Origin: Synchiropus splendidus
Taxonomy: Eukaryota; Chordata; Actinopteri; Syngnathiformes; Callionymidae
Reading direction: 5' to 3'
Assembly (NCBI RefSeq): GCF_027744825.2
Contig: NC_071336.1
Span: 25,700,501 to 25,764,500, forward strand
Length of the DNA stretch: 64,000 nucleotides
A model generated the notes under the pieces. It saw only the letters and a list, made by a program, of their open reading frames with translations. It was not told the origin of the DNA and did not search any database. Every line of letters begins with the position of its first letter. The stretch's first letter is position 1. Positions 10,840-22,416 of this stretch are shown here, piece by piece. The position numbers and the translations under genes were made by a program.

Positions 10840-13500
10840 TTTAGCTACTAATACTAATACTGTAGTGCTGACTGCCTGCAAGATGGCAGTCGTAAGACAC
10901 AGGTCAAAGCAGATGCACCAACTTCCAACTACTTCTATGAGGGGACAACACAAAGTTCTGAGACTCGGCCACACAGTCCAATGCACCACACCCGATGTTC
11001 ATCAATCTCTTAACTAGTGATTCCATGTAGGATCACACTGCAGTATGCAATTATTCTGGTCACTCCACTTTGTGGAAGGGATGCACCTCAACAACGCACC
11101 AGTCCATCTCTGCTGAGCTGCGAGGGAAACTGCTCTCCAGGTTTCTTGCCCACAGTGACTTCCACCTCTTTCCCCAAAACACTTTCAGGGCCAGAGATTT
11201 GAGGATGACAATGAGCTGAACACATCTGTGGGAGGTTGGTAAGGTGACCAAGATGATGGCTGTTGGACGGGACAATGTCAAAACTATTCGATATCCCCTC
11301 GTAAAACGTCTCCTTCACATTCCACCACAGGCCTCTGTGACAGCTGCTAGCAAGTGCTCCTTCCTCAGCAAAGTCACCGCACATCACTGTGATGTATATT
11401 TGCTACTGTCCTCTGTAAATATTTGAGCGGGCCACCGCTGCCTGCTGGGAAGTGAAGCTCCATGGAGCTGCACGCTTCATCCAAACACCACTGATGCAAG
11501 CAGGGTGTTTGTGAAAGCAGGAATATATGAAGCAGGGCAGTAACTCAGCAGGGTAATAACATGAACCATATTGCAACAGAACATGGGGAGCGGTAGACAA
11601 AATAGGCACCGCAGTACTGTAGCTTCTATTACACCCAGTGATTCAGACACGATGGCGAGGAGCACAGCCAGGCTGCAGGGCTTCTCATAAACGTAAAAAC
11701 CGAGCTTACGTATCGTATAACACAAGTGCTGCTGTGGAAAACTATACCTGACACTGATGCACGGTGCGCTGTTGTCCGACAACTGGGGCCCGGGATTAGA
11801 TTCTGGAGCAAGTCAAAGCCCCCCGAGCGACTTTAGAGGAGAGCAAACGAAAAACATTCAGAGCATTTCCTGGCCAGCAAGCAGGCTGCATTTGGAAACA
11901 CAATGGCACAGTGTTCTACACACCTTTCCACTGAGTTCCCTTCAATCACCCTCACACACCGACACTAACCAACGGTGGATCCACTTTACTCGCTCCCATC
12001 TCACGTAGCAAATACCAAAGTCATGAGAGCAAAAAGGGTTTTTATTTTAGCGCCCCCTATCCTACACCTTGACACAACCACCGCCGTCCTTTGAGTGCAC
12101 CTTAAACAAGCAAGCCGAGCCAAGCACCTATTCAGGGGCTCCAGGGAGCCAGAGATCAAACCGGCTCCCTGCCCATTAGCGAGACAGTACCAGCACTCTA
12201 GCTGGGCTGAACGACCCTGAACCGATGCGGTTACAAAACACTTGTCTGTTATTCTACAGAATCAGTATGGAAGGAAGCCCTGCTTCCAACTAGGCTACGG
12301 ACACACACATTGTTTGAGTGAAACTGAAAACCAGGTACATGAGAGTTCTACAGTGTTAGTGTGACCTGGCCACCGCCTCCTTGGAGAAAAGGTTATTTGA
12401 CTTGGGCTTGCTAGCAGGAGAGCAGATATGGAGGGTCGGATGATGCACTTCCAAATTAAATCACCAGCCTTGAAAGGTCATCCTGCGGTGCACAGACATG
12501 AAGCTGAACTGAGGCTTCAAATGTGTCACGTATCAACATCTTCAGAGAAACAGTGACCTCCGGTTAAAAACCACCAGTAAAAGGTACGTATCGTTTCTGT
12601 ACTTTTCAAACAGACTTCAGCGTCTATATACATGCATCAGGCGGATAAGATTATGACCACTTTCTCAGGTGGAGTATTTTCCTCATTCTTGACTTCTGAA
12701 TTTTTCTGTTTTCAATGGTCAAGAATTTAAAAAATGAAGTTCAACAGAGGTGGATTCAAAGAGACAAACCCAATAGTTAACTCAGACTCAAATGCTCACA
12801 CTGACCAAACTACAAGAGCCCAGATCTACATGCAATACTTCAATAAAAAAGTGACTTACCTGGTGAGTCAAATGGATTCAAAGCATCTTTTAGTCAAGTG
12901 ATTCTTAGGGCCGGGGCCCACAGTTGGGCCGCTGAAAGGTTTTTTGTTTCACACTTTGGGCCATGTGAACTGCGAGACGCTCAGTTTTAATACATTAGCC
13001 ACATATGGTGGCAGTAGTGTGTCACCGAATTGACTTGACAGCTGCAAATCTGTGATAGTTAATAACTATGGAGTTGGTTCTTGAAAAGAAAAAAATGATG
13101 AAGTGATGCTGCTCTCCAACTGTAAAAACTGTTGATGAAAGCACCCGTTGAAGACGTTTTGAAAATGAATGACAACATTTTATGGCGATACCTTCATCTA
13201 CACTTTACTTATATCTTCTCTGGAGTTTAAATAAAATATATTATTTTTATTTTAGGACATTTAGACATGGTTTTATGATATTTATATTTCCACTTTTCTC
13301 AACATTTTGCATCAAGTGTATTTTTTCTTTAGTAAATGTGATGAATATGTCTTGCACCTGGTTCTGCTTCTGCTTGGACTTTTCGATGACAAATAAATAT
13401 CTTTGCGATGATCACATGGTTTCATGTCATTTCACAAGTATTGTTCATGTGCATGTAGATGAAATATGGTTGTTGGTCGCAAATGAAACCAAGAGTAATG
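10840..13500. other. Intergenic sequence, no gene recognised
   Basis: Several short ORFs overlap on both strands at 11000-12000 but show no family resemblance, splice context or mutual consistency. Nothing further could be assigned. Confidence 0.5.
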
Positions 13501-13790
13501 AATAGAATGGAAGAGAATAGAATAGGCTTTATTGCCATTGTAGGAGATGATACAACGAAAGTGAGTGGCATCTGCCTTGTGCAACAGCATAATAATAAAA
13601 ACTAGGTGGTAATAAAGTGCAGCGCTGTGTCAACAAAAGATGCTGATATGTACAGGAATTAAAAAGTTAAAAAGTTAAGGAGGTAAATGTTGTTGTTATT
13701 ATCTATTACTTGAATGGGTCCCGAGCCCATTTGTTCGGGGAAAGATGGGGCCCGAGTTCAAAAAGGTTAGGAACCCCTTTTCTAGTCCAA
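13501..13790. repeat. Fragments of dispersed fish repeats
   Basis: The segment ggctttattgccattgtagg (13527-13546) followed by acaacgaaa is the kind of tail seen on many fish retroposon copies. At 13741-13785 the minus strand reads like the aggggttcctaaccttttt terminus typical of decayed hAT elements. No complete element with both ends could be delimited. Confidence 0.35.
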
Positions 13791-14269
13791 AGTGCCCAAA
13801 CTTTTCCTTCTTCGAAACATGTACTGTATAACATGTACTGATCATGGAAGATGTTGTTTATAACTAGCATGTCGTGCTCACACATGGATGAGGTCTGGTA
13901 CAAACTTCAACATGTCGACTATTAAAGGTCTGAAGAACAGTCTTTTGTCCCATAATTCACGGCAGCAGTCGACGAAAGATAATGCTGGTTTTCCGTGTTT
14001 ATTTATTTATGCATTTTTGAAGTTCTTGCCACCCAAAAAAAATCTGTAGTTTGGGCCCAAGGCATTGCCAAGTCTCCCATTCAGCCTCATGTTCAAACTT
14101 TTCCCGAGCCACAATCATTTAAAAGACGAAACCGTATATTTAAATCCACACTGTCTTAAGTTGTTCAGAGTGGGTCTCCTGGTTTTGCGGCTCACTGTTC
14201 ACCCTCTGGTCCGACCCCAAGCATCAAATCATCTTGGCAAAGAAAAATAATCCATGCAATTACAACACA

Positions 14270-15110
14270 GGGCCCAGATTATTTATTTAAAATAATGAAT
14301 TTGTTTCTATACATGCCAATCATTTCTCGTCGGGGGGAGTTTATTAATGTGGCTTTTCTCCTCGGTGCCGCGGCCGAGCCCCATCCGTGACCATGTTTGA
14401 GGCACATGGAAAACCAACCCCCCTGTTGATACAAAGTGATTAGTTTATTGTAGAAGCCCGCCACCTCCGTTCACGGCTATTAGCGTCCAGGTTGTCGTGG
14501 CAGCAGGAGACGGCAGCCGGACAATGACGACACAAGCCTCGAATCAGAGATGGAGAAGCAACAGGAGGCAGGAAGGATTACCAGTGATGAGATGATGGAT
14601 GAAGTTGGTCCTGCTACCACTTTGACTGCAGGGAATCCTGTGCTCTTCCTGCTGCCGCTCCGTCCGCGGCTCACATGCTTGTTGCTCCAGTAACCCGAGG
14701 ACCTGTCAGGATCCTCCCCCACTGAGAGGGGAGTTTGCTCTCCCAGGGCCAGGGCCCTCCTGCTTTCTTTAGGGCTTGGTGCACGGGGGTCGTGTTTTTG
14801 AAAACAAGACTGAGTTACAATACAATCATTTAGGTTGAAATTAGATTGACAGAATATCAAAATAAGTGGAAACTCAATTACAGCCTCATTACGGGCTGAA
14901 TTTTCTAACATGGGTCCGGGGCCAAAGGTTCCCACCAAACAAGGAGGCTCGGTTCCTGCGTACCCCAGGACGGTTCTTATTAAGTTATGCAGGTGATTGA
15001 TGGGTGGACGTGCCGTTCTTCCCTCGACGCGGATGTGGCTCCGTTTTAGCGATGACAGAACTCCCATTAATTCTTGATGCAGCTTTTTCCCAAATACGTT
15101 CGAGTCCATT
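14270..15110. other. Candidate conserved non-coding block
   Basis: This 840-bp stretch is free of simple repeats and transposon ends, and is dense in short homeobox/TALE-like motifs (for example ttgatgggtgg, attaattcttgatgcagc, tcatttaggttgaaattaga). A 209-codon minus-strand ORF across it has no recognisable protein features. Its position beyond a developmental transcription factor gene makes a regulatory block plausible, but no alignment is available to show conservation. Confidence 0.25.
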
Positions 15111-15884
15111 CAGGTAGTGCGTCTGGCAGAGCCACTATTTGATCTAACAATATTGATACCAAGGCCACACAAGGCGTTCCAAGGATCATCAGAGCAGGCC
15201 AGGAAACGGGAGGTTGACTTCCCTGCAATAAAACAGACTCTCGGGCCTAGTGCAGGTCACAGCACTCAAAACAGATCAGGCATGAAACTAGACACGGCTG
15301 ATGCCTGAGCGAACGTTAGAGGGACCAAAAACACATCGAGGTCCACACAATCAAAGTGTTTCCACCTGCAGTGACAGAGCCATCAGTTCTGGCCGGGCCG
15401 GTCATTAGCTCCCGGCGCACTCACCAGTAACCTAAGAGAGGCTTCTGGCCCACTTCAGAAGTGAGAGGTATTTTCCTTTACCTCACCTCTGACGTGGAAC
15501 AGGAAAGCTAAATTAAGGGTATTGTCACTTTGGATTCAGCTCAGCTGTATATGCTTACAACGATGAGTGAAAGGTCGATTCATCATTATGTGGTTCCTTT
15601 ACTTAGCCATTGATAACAGTCAACTGTTACTGGGTTGCTGAAAAGAGCCACATTGGTTACAGCACATCCCTGTGTGTCGCAAAGTTGCTAGTTCACGTCC
15701 GGCGTATGTCTCTCCTCCATGCATTTTTAAAATTCATACATTTTACTGTGATCCTCCTCGAAATATCAGGGGGCTTAGATAGAAATGTGTTCGCCATTTA
15801 CATTGACATTTCGCAGGAATAGCTCTTACTTTTTCATCTTATTTCCTGTATAAACAATCATCTCAATAGCAACTTGACCAAAAT

Positions 15885-15939
15885 TGCAGTCAGTTTGGTG
15901 GCTCAGTTGGTGAAGAGTTGCATGAAACTACAAGATCTG
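15885..15939 (+). repeat. tRNA-derived SINE head fragment (tentative)
   Basis: The sequence gtggctcagttggtgaagag resembles a tRNA A-box region, and the match ends where the inverted-repeat element at 15940 begins. No B box follows within it, so only a head fragment is proposed. Confidence 0.3.
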
Positions 15940-16637
15940 CAGTGGTACCTTGGTTTTCGAAGTCCCGGAATTCGAACAAAAATTTTGAGATTTTTTTGCT
16001 TCAGATTTCGAATGAAAATCCAGAACTTGAAAGCCCCTGGAAAAAAGCTGGAAAAACATAAGGTGCGCGGACCGATCAGCTGACCCACGACGCTCTTTGT
16101 TATTGTGTATAATGCAGCCTCTGTATGCAGACGTGTCCCGTTAGCTACATTTACTGACAGTTTTTTCTTCATATTGAGGTGTAAAACCTTTCCTGTCTCT
16201 GCACTGGACCGTGGTAGAGTGTCACAGGGGAGGTGCTGGAGCGCTCACTCCAGGGTTTGATGTCCTGTTGTGGGCTGGAGCTGGGACAGGGATGAGGCGA
16301 GTCTGGGACAGAGCGTGACTTGGTTTATGACTTTGTCACAGCCAAACTGCACAGAAGCGCACATTCAGAGCTGGACACACACCGGGCACCTCTTCACTTC
16401 TGGAGAGACGTCACTCACTCGGCAACCCCTCCCACATGCAGCGGCCACACACATAGAGGAACAGCCACCTGCAGCAGACACTCTACATTCACTCCTACAA
16501 AAGACTATTTTAAGGTTTGGAACGCATTATTTCTTTTTCCATTCATTGTAATGGGAAAAATCGATTCAGATTTCAAACAATTCGCTTCTCGAACGGCCGT
16601 CTGGAACAGATTGTGGTGGAGAACCGAGGTGCCACTG
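15940..16637. mobile_element. Non-autonomous DNA transposon, about 700 bp
   Basis: The left end cagtggtaccttggttttcg (15940-15959) matches, in inverted and diverged form, the right end gaaccgaggtgccactg (16621-16637). Inner regions also pair loosely (ttcgaacaaaaatttt against ttcgcttctcgaacgg). TA follows the right end. CAGTGGTACCTCGGTTCTCGAAC-type ends are known from vertebrate DNA transposons; a pogo/Tigger-like placement is a guess. There is no transposase ORF. Confidence 0.65.
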
Positions 16638-16639
16638 TA

Positions 16640-17297
16640 TTTCCATCCACAGTAGAGTTACTTCTGTATCGGCGATGGGAGAGTCCGACCTCTGCAGAAA
16701 GCACATCCCGAAGACTCTCAATGGGGTTAATGTCTGAACACAACATAGCACAGAGCACAGTGGTTCCTGGCACTGTCACCTAGGAATATACCCACACAAT
16801 CAAGGAAGAATAAATCCATTGATGGAATAACACGCTCATTCAGTCCACTCAGGTATTCAGCTGACACCACTCTTTGGCCAAATAATGCTGCTTCCTTTGG
16901 CCAGGTAGGCCATCATCTTAATTGTGGGTTTCAAATTCCATTCCATGCTGGACTCAGCAATTGTTCATTCTTTAGGACTCGGGAAAAACATCATATCACT
17001 CGCACACTACGGTGGCTATGGAAAACACAGCGGACGGTAATGTCCTGCTCGGAAAGACTGGAGGATGCAGTTCAGCAACTCTGGAAGTGGTTTTATTGAA
17101 ACAATGACCAACCAAGTCGGGAAGTCATATTTTATTTGATCTCACTTCTAAAGGTCCCACGTCTCACTACGATGGTGATGTGTGTGCATGCAAAGGCGAT
17201 GTAAAGCTGAGGCTATGGGTGACTAACTGTTATTAAAGATGAAATGATCAAATGTATAAAAGCGATGACCCGTAACACATCCCAGGGTAGACCTGTT
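16640..17297. other. Intergenic sequence, nothing recognised
   Basis: No gene, RNA or clear repeat was seen. Confidence 0.5.
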
Positions 17298-17646
17298 TAC
17301 AAGTAACATCCGACTTACGACTGGAATCGGTTCTGACTAACCGGTCGTAAATCAGATCGCATGTAAGTCAAATGCCATTCAAAATGCCCGACGCGAGGGT
17401 TATAGGTACGACTGTATAGGATACACCATGTCAATCTGTTGCGTTTTTAAGCAACTTTTTCTGTAGAATACTATTATGTACAAAGCTGTTTACAGCCACA
17501 ATTGTCGTACGCGTTGCTGGCATGCTACGTGCTGCTGTGCCAGAGACTGAAAAAAAAAAAAAAGTAAAAAAAGTAAGCTGCAGGCTGTGGTCGTAAGTAC
17601 AGGTGGACGTCAGTCGAGCAGGTCGTAAGTCGGATGTTACCTTGTA
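17298..17646. mobile_element. Non-autonomous DNA element of about 350 bp with 23-bp inverted ends
   Basis: The left end starting tacaagtaacatccgactta (17298) and the right end finishing taagtcggatgttaccttgta (17646) are inverted copies differing by one inserted C. A further copy of the gtcgtaa motif lies inside at about 17590. The A-rich run at 17549-17570 is internal. No coding capacity. Superfamily not recognised. Confidence 0.65.
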
Positions 17647-18038
17647 TGGCAGTTTCCAGTGTTTTATTTGAGGAAAACTCCCAAAAGAAACAACATAGGT
17701 CTGTTACTCGCGGAACTAAAGTCATGCATTCCAGCTGGATATATGAAGAGATGGACCGCGTGACGACAGTTTGGATTAGAGAGAGATTTACATCAGTTAA
17801 AAAAAAAATCCTGGCGGAAACTCTGAGCTGCAGAACAAAAATAGGGAAATGATTTTGGACAATTCGCGGCACGTCAACCAGTCAGAGCCCAGATTATATG
17901 GTAACGTGTGCAGAGGGTAAATTCACCAATATTCTATGCAGTACTACCCAAAATGTGCCTTTGTATGAGACAGAAATGTAAAACAAATTTGTCTAAAGGA
18001 ACATAAACGAAATGGTGTGTTCCTGAGGAGTTGTGCCA

Positions 18039-18041
<3 letters not shown>

Positions 18042-18090
<49 letters not shown>
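18042..18090. repeat. (AT)n microsatellite
   Basis: About 49 bp of alternating AT directly abutting the palindrome at 18091. Confidence 0.95.
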
Positions 18091-18091
<1 letters not shown>

Positions 18092-18182
18092 TGAAAACCA
18101 ACTGTCAGTTATTCAATAAATTCAACAGAATATATATATATATTCTGTTGAATTTATTGAATAACTGACAGTTGGTTTTCAG
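18091..18182. repeat. 92-bp perfect palindrome
   Basis: Two 46-bp arms, ctgaaaaccaactgtcagtt at the outer left and its exact reverse complement at the outer right, meet in an AT-rich centre (tatatatata). I checked base by base and found no mismatch or spacer. Confidence 0.95.
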
Positions 18183-21094
18183 TCAGAGGAATGGTGCCAC
18201 AAAAAGTCGGAAGTTGTGAGGAACATGCCTATCGACCCGTCCCCCAGCAGACTGATCTTTTTAATGCCAGCCCAGTTTGTTGCCGGAAAACTGACCATTT
18301 GGGGCAAACGCAGCTTAAAACCACTCTACAGGAGACATTTCTGTCTTGTTCTGTAATTGTGCAAAAAATTTGATTGAGCCTTTTTGTCTTAACTTATCTT
18401 AGACGCTCAAGTCTTTCCATAAATGAGTGTAGAAACCCCGATGATGGCTTATGTTCCGATTCCGCATGAATTGGGAGAAGCAGAAATGAACTGAAAAACG
18501 AAGTCGTCACCCGGCAACATCAGTAGCTTAACCCGCAACTAATGAAACAGAGTATCAACAGAATTAGAGTGTGAAAATTAGAATTTTCACGACTTGTCAA
18601 AACCAACTTCACTTTGCTCAGCACTCCAGTTCTTTGGACCGGTTCTTTGTGGTTCCATGTTCTTAGATTGTTCTTGACTATAACATAATAAAGTAGTTGG
18701 CTGTAAATACAAACGTTTTATGTTGCCAAATACTTATATAGATATTAAGGAGATCATACACCACGAGTTGTTAAGAAGACGATGATCTCAGAAAGACTGA
18801 TGTAAGGGAATCAAACCCCGTATGAAACAAAATCCAAGGTCTTGTAACATTTTCACACTTGACAGACAGCATGGCCGTCTTCTCTAATCCTGAAGGGCCA
18901 TCGCTGCCGTCCAGGGAGCAGAAGACTCAGAACTAACCAGAGCCAGATCTGTTCAGATGCAGACAGCAGGACAGAAAGTCGTCCATCAAACTGCCGAACA
19001 GAGCTGTGCAGGACTGGGAGCGCAGGGCGGGTTGACAAGGACATTTGGCATGTGAGCTATTGTGCCAAACACAGTTTCTCATCCTCCCTCATATCCATCA
19101 CAGCACAGCCAGTGGAGGTCCACGGACCAGAAACCACAACGCTACGTGGGCTGCTGCCAACTGTTTGGCTTGTGACCCCCTACAGCGAAACAGTACTGAA
19201 CCGTTGCATTTGTTTCTTATGTGGGCTGTGACTAAGTTCCACTCTGGAGTTATGTTCTTTCCCTCTGTCATTATATACGTTTTGTTTCACGCTCCGTTTC
19301 AGTTATTGGACAAGGCAGGAAGCGAAAGCAACGGCTGAGGTGGACTCGCAACCAGGATCCATCCCAAGATGGGAGCGACTCAAATCTGCCTTTAACATTC
19401 TGCCAAGTTTTCAATTTGTTCGGGATTTTAAACCAAAAGGAGCGAACTGTTATATTTCTCTGAATCAAAACGTCCACTTTTTTTAATAGAAACCAGCAGT
19501 GACAGGTTGTTGGACGACTCGGAGTCTCTGCCTTGTAGCAGAAGTAAAATGATGAGGATTAAACAAACACATTCTTAGTTACATTCTTTTAATTACAATA
19601 CCGCCGTTTATCCGGCTCGTCACATTAGCGAGCGTGTTATTCTTCTTTACAGAGAATTATTGCTTTTGGAAAGTGGAAAATTTGCTTTGGACGTCAGGCT
19701 GGACCAGACAAGCGTGTGGATGATTTCCCCCGTGGGCTCCCTTCACACCTTTTTGACAGCTTATCAAAAAGAAAATAAAGTTGGACGGCAAACTGCTTGT
19801 TCCGAACACAACTTTAATGTGACTTGAACAGATTTTTTTTTTCTTAAAAAAATGAATGTAAATCCAATACAACTGAATGGAAAAAAAATCTGTTATACTG
19901 GCCAATTTTTCGTAAAGAAAAAAAATCAAATTACACACAGTAAACTGAGTAAAGCTTTTTCTCTCGTAAGAAAACCGAAGCAAAATACAAAGCTTCCTGC
20001 TAACCGGATTAGCATTTTTAGTTTGAAACTTCCTTTAAAACCTTTATTAATGATGAAGCTTGGAGCAGGTTTCAGAGCTCAATAGGTGCCGCTCATTGAC
20101 ACTAAAATGAGATTACAGCTTCATGAAGCTTCATTTTTAAACTATAGACCTAGGATCGAAAAAAAAAAAAAAGGAATGGAGGTCTATGGGGTGACCGTCC
20201 CATAGACCTCCATTCATGTTTTTCATGCTCTGGATAACACGTGCTGTAACCTCAATTTGAGTGATAAAAAATAATGTGGGTTTTGACTATGTTTGTCATG
20301 TAATGTATGATGTATAAATTATTATATGTGAGATCTATGGCATATTTCAAGCTAGATCAGTAAATAGGTTTTATCTCTCCATTGACTGCCGGTCATAGTT
20401 TTTGGTTAACTTGAGGCGGAAGTAGAGGAGCGCTCCTCATAATGTTTTAGTTGCAATTGTTGCATTGCGTTTTGGGACTTGCATGAGTGGAGCTGTTCAA
20501 TAGCTTTTTCAGGACACGACAATCGCACCAGAACAGCTGACATTTATCCAGACTCAGAGCAGAGGAAGCGTGGCGCTGCGCTATGTTGCACCACATGAAG
20601 GCTTGCTGTTTGACTGAGACATACTTTCAGACAGCGGCCTGAGATGTGGCTGAAGATGAAGGATGTGCTCTTGCGGCCAAGACAGACCCCTTCAAAAAAA
20701 AAAATCACTCAGGAATGAAACACATCCCAGCGAAAGCACTGCTGAAGTGATGTGCAGCTGCAGCAGTGTTTCCTGAACGCTCTGCCAAAAAAAAGGATGA
20801 TTTAGATAGATCACACGTCTGGTGTCCGGGGCTTCTTTGGACACTGTTTAAACAAGGGGTCTTTATAGTGAGGACAGGGGGAATGTGAAGGGCGCAGAGC
20901 AAAGAAGCCGTCACCTAACAGCGACATTTCCAACGTGGCAACCATGACAGCAGAGTCATGGAATACACCGCGAATCGTGGAAAACACAGAACTTCATTAT
21001 GGACGAGCGTGGGCAGCAGTTTTCATTGAAAAAAAGAGGTTTATTCAGTTTAATATAGAGGGCAGGTCATATGTTTACATTCAGCTGTACAGTT
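18183..21094. other. Intergenic sequence between mkx and rab18, right part
   Basis: No gene was recognised. It contains the hairpin at 20174-20215. A short region at 19560-19650 (attcttttaattacaatacc and following) is repeat-free and could be conserved, but this cannot be shown here. Confidence 0.45.
20174..20215. repeat. 17-bp inverted repeat (hairpin)
   Basis: gaatggaggtctatggg at 20174-20190 is exactly complementary to 20199-20215, with an 8-base loop. It follows a poly(A) run at 20159-20172. Confidence 0.9.
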
Positions 21095-22246
21095 CGTTCC
21101 TGAATTCTCCCGCTTTATTCCTAAAATACACACAATTTACAAGGTTCGTCGTCGAAAGATAACAGCTAGACTAGTCAAGTAAAAGTGAGACTCCTTTCAA
21201 GGTAACACTTAAAACCTGTTTTTCCATTTGCAGCTTAACATAAGTTAATAGGTAAAAGCCTGTAGAGAAGATGTTCGGACAAACAAAGAATGGCACTCAT
21301 GCAATTGGACACGCAAAAATAACTTTTTCTTCTCCGTCCTCTTTTGAACTACAGCTCTCAGAACACGCAGCAACACATGGGCACAACCAACAAGGTCGCG
21401 GGTGCAGGAGCTTCACTGCTCCACGGTGACACGGGTGCTGTAAAATCCATTAGCCATGTAGAGCCTCTGCTTTTCACTTTCCATCCTCGGCAGAAGCAGC
21501 CACATGACTCACTGTCCTGTTTAATATTGAACACTTTCCGTTGTCCCCGCCCGGGTCCAGAAGATCCGAGGTGAGCGACCGCAGCCGTGATACCTCCGAT
21601 ATTGCCTCTCAGATCGAGAGCGTGCCAGCAAGGGGCACTTCATTAAAGCAGCGCAAAAAAACAGACATGCAATTCAAGATGTTCCCTTTTTTCAGCAGTG
21701 GAAAGCCTGCTGCTCGCCACACGCTTTGATTTATGCTCCTTCCAAAATAAAAAAGTCAATTTAAGTAGTGTATCCCAGACTAATGAGGCAGTGGTGTTAA
21801 AACGAAGACGTGTCACAAACTCTTAACCGAGTGTTGCAACGGAGGCGGTTCGGGTAGATCGGCCTGTCGGCGAGATAAGCAGCAAACGCGACATGGGAGG
21901 GGCGATGCTAAAATAAAAAAGGCATGAGGGAAACAGGCATGCGCAGGTCGGGGGTGGAACAGCCAGCATTCATCGCATCACAGTTGAAGTAGAAATGAAG
22001 TTTGCTTCCATGTTAAATCTCTCTCTAAGAAACTTCAGCAAAGGAAAAGCATCTGAGAGGAGAGCAGGCCGAGCCGGTCCAGCGCCGCGTGCAAACGTGT
22101 TGAGTGTGTGTAAACATGGGTCAAGTGTGTGGACGGCAGCGCTCAGCAGCGCCTCGGCCGGTGAGGAGATCTTTCATGTCGTCGTGAATGCTCAAGGGTC
22201 TGAAGCCGTTTGCTCATGTTGGGATGTGTGAACACGTGCGTGTGGT
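21095..22246 (-). other. rab18: rab18 3' untranslated region (inferred)
   Basis: Extends from the stop codon to the first canonical minus-strand poly(A) hexamer (TTTATT on the plus strand at 21114-21119). A second lies at 21040-21045 and an AUUAAA variant at 21520-21525, so the real end may differ. Confidence 0.5.
21114..21119 (-). terminator. rab18: Candidate rab18 poly(A) signal
   Basis: AATAAA on the minus strand, about 1.1 kb after the stop. The alternative at 21040-21045 is equally canonical. Confidence 0.45.
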
Positions 22247-22416
22247 CTAGACCAGGGAGCAGTAGCCGCCGCAGGATCCGCCTCCTGCATCCTCGTCGCT
22301 GAGCTGCACGCCTCTGCCGTGAGTCTCGCTCTGCCACAAACCTGGTGTCTGGATGATCTTCTCCACCAGCTCCTCGAACGCACACTGCACTCCGTCTCTG
22401 GTCTTCGCACTGGCTT
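22247..22416 (-). CDS. rab18: rab18 coding exon 7
   Basis: Completes E149 and encodes residues 150-204: the rest of G5, the [17 protein letters not shown] helix, the hypervariable tail and the CSLV prenylation end. Stop TAG occupies 22247-22249. Confidence 0.96.

Noticed and set aside
14480..15109. 209-codon minus-strand ORF, the longest in the window
   Set aside because: Mixed composition without domain, signal or membrane pattern, and no splice context; kept only as part of a possible non-coding block.
15655..15710. Another B-box-like site, gctagttcacgtccgg
   Set aside because: No convincing tRNA or SINE body around it.
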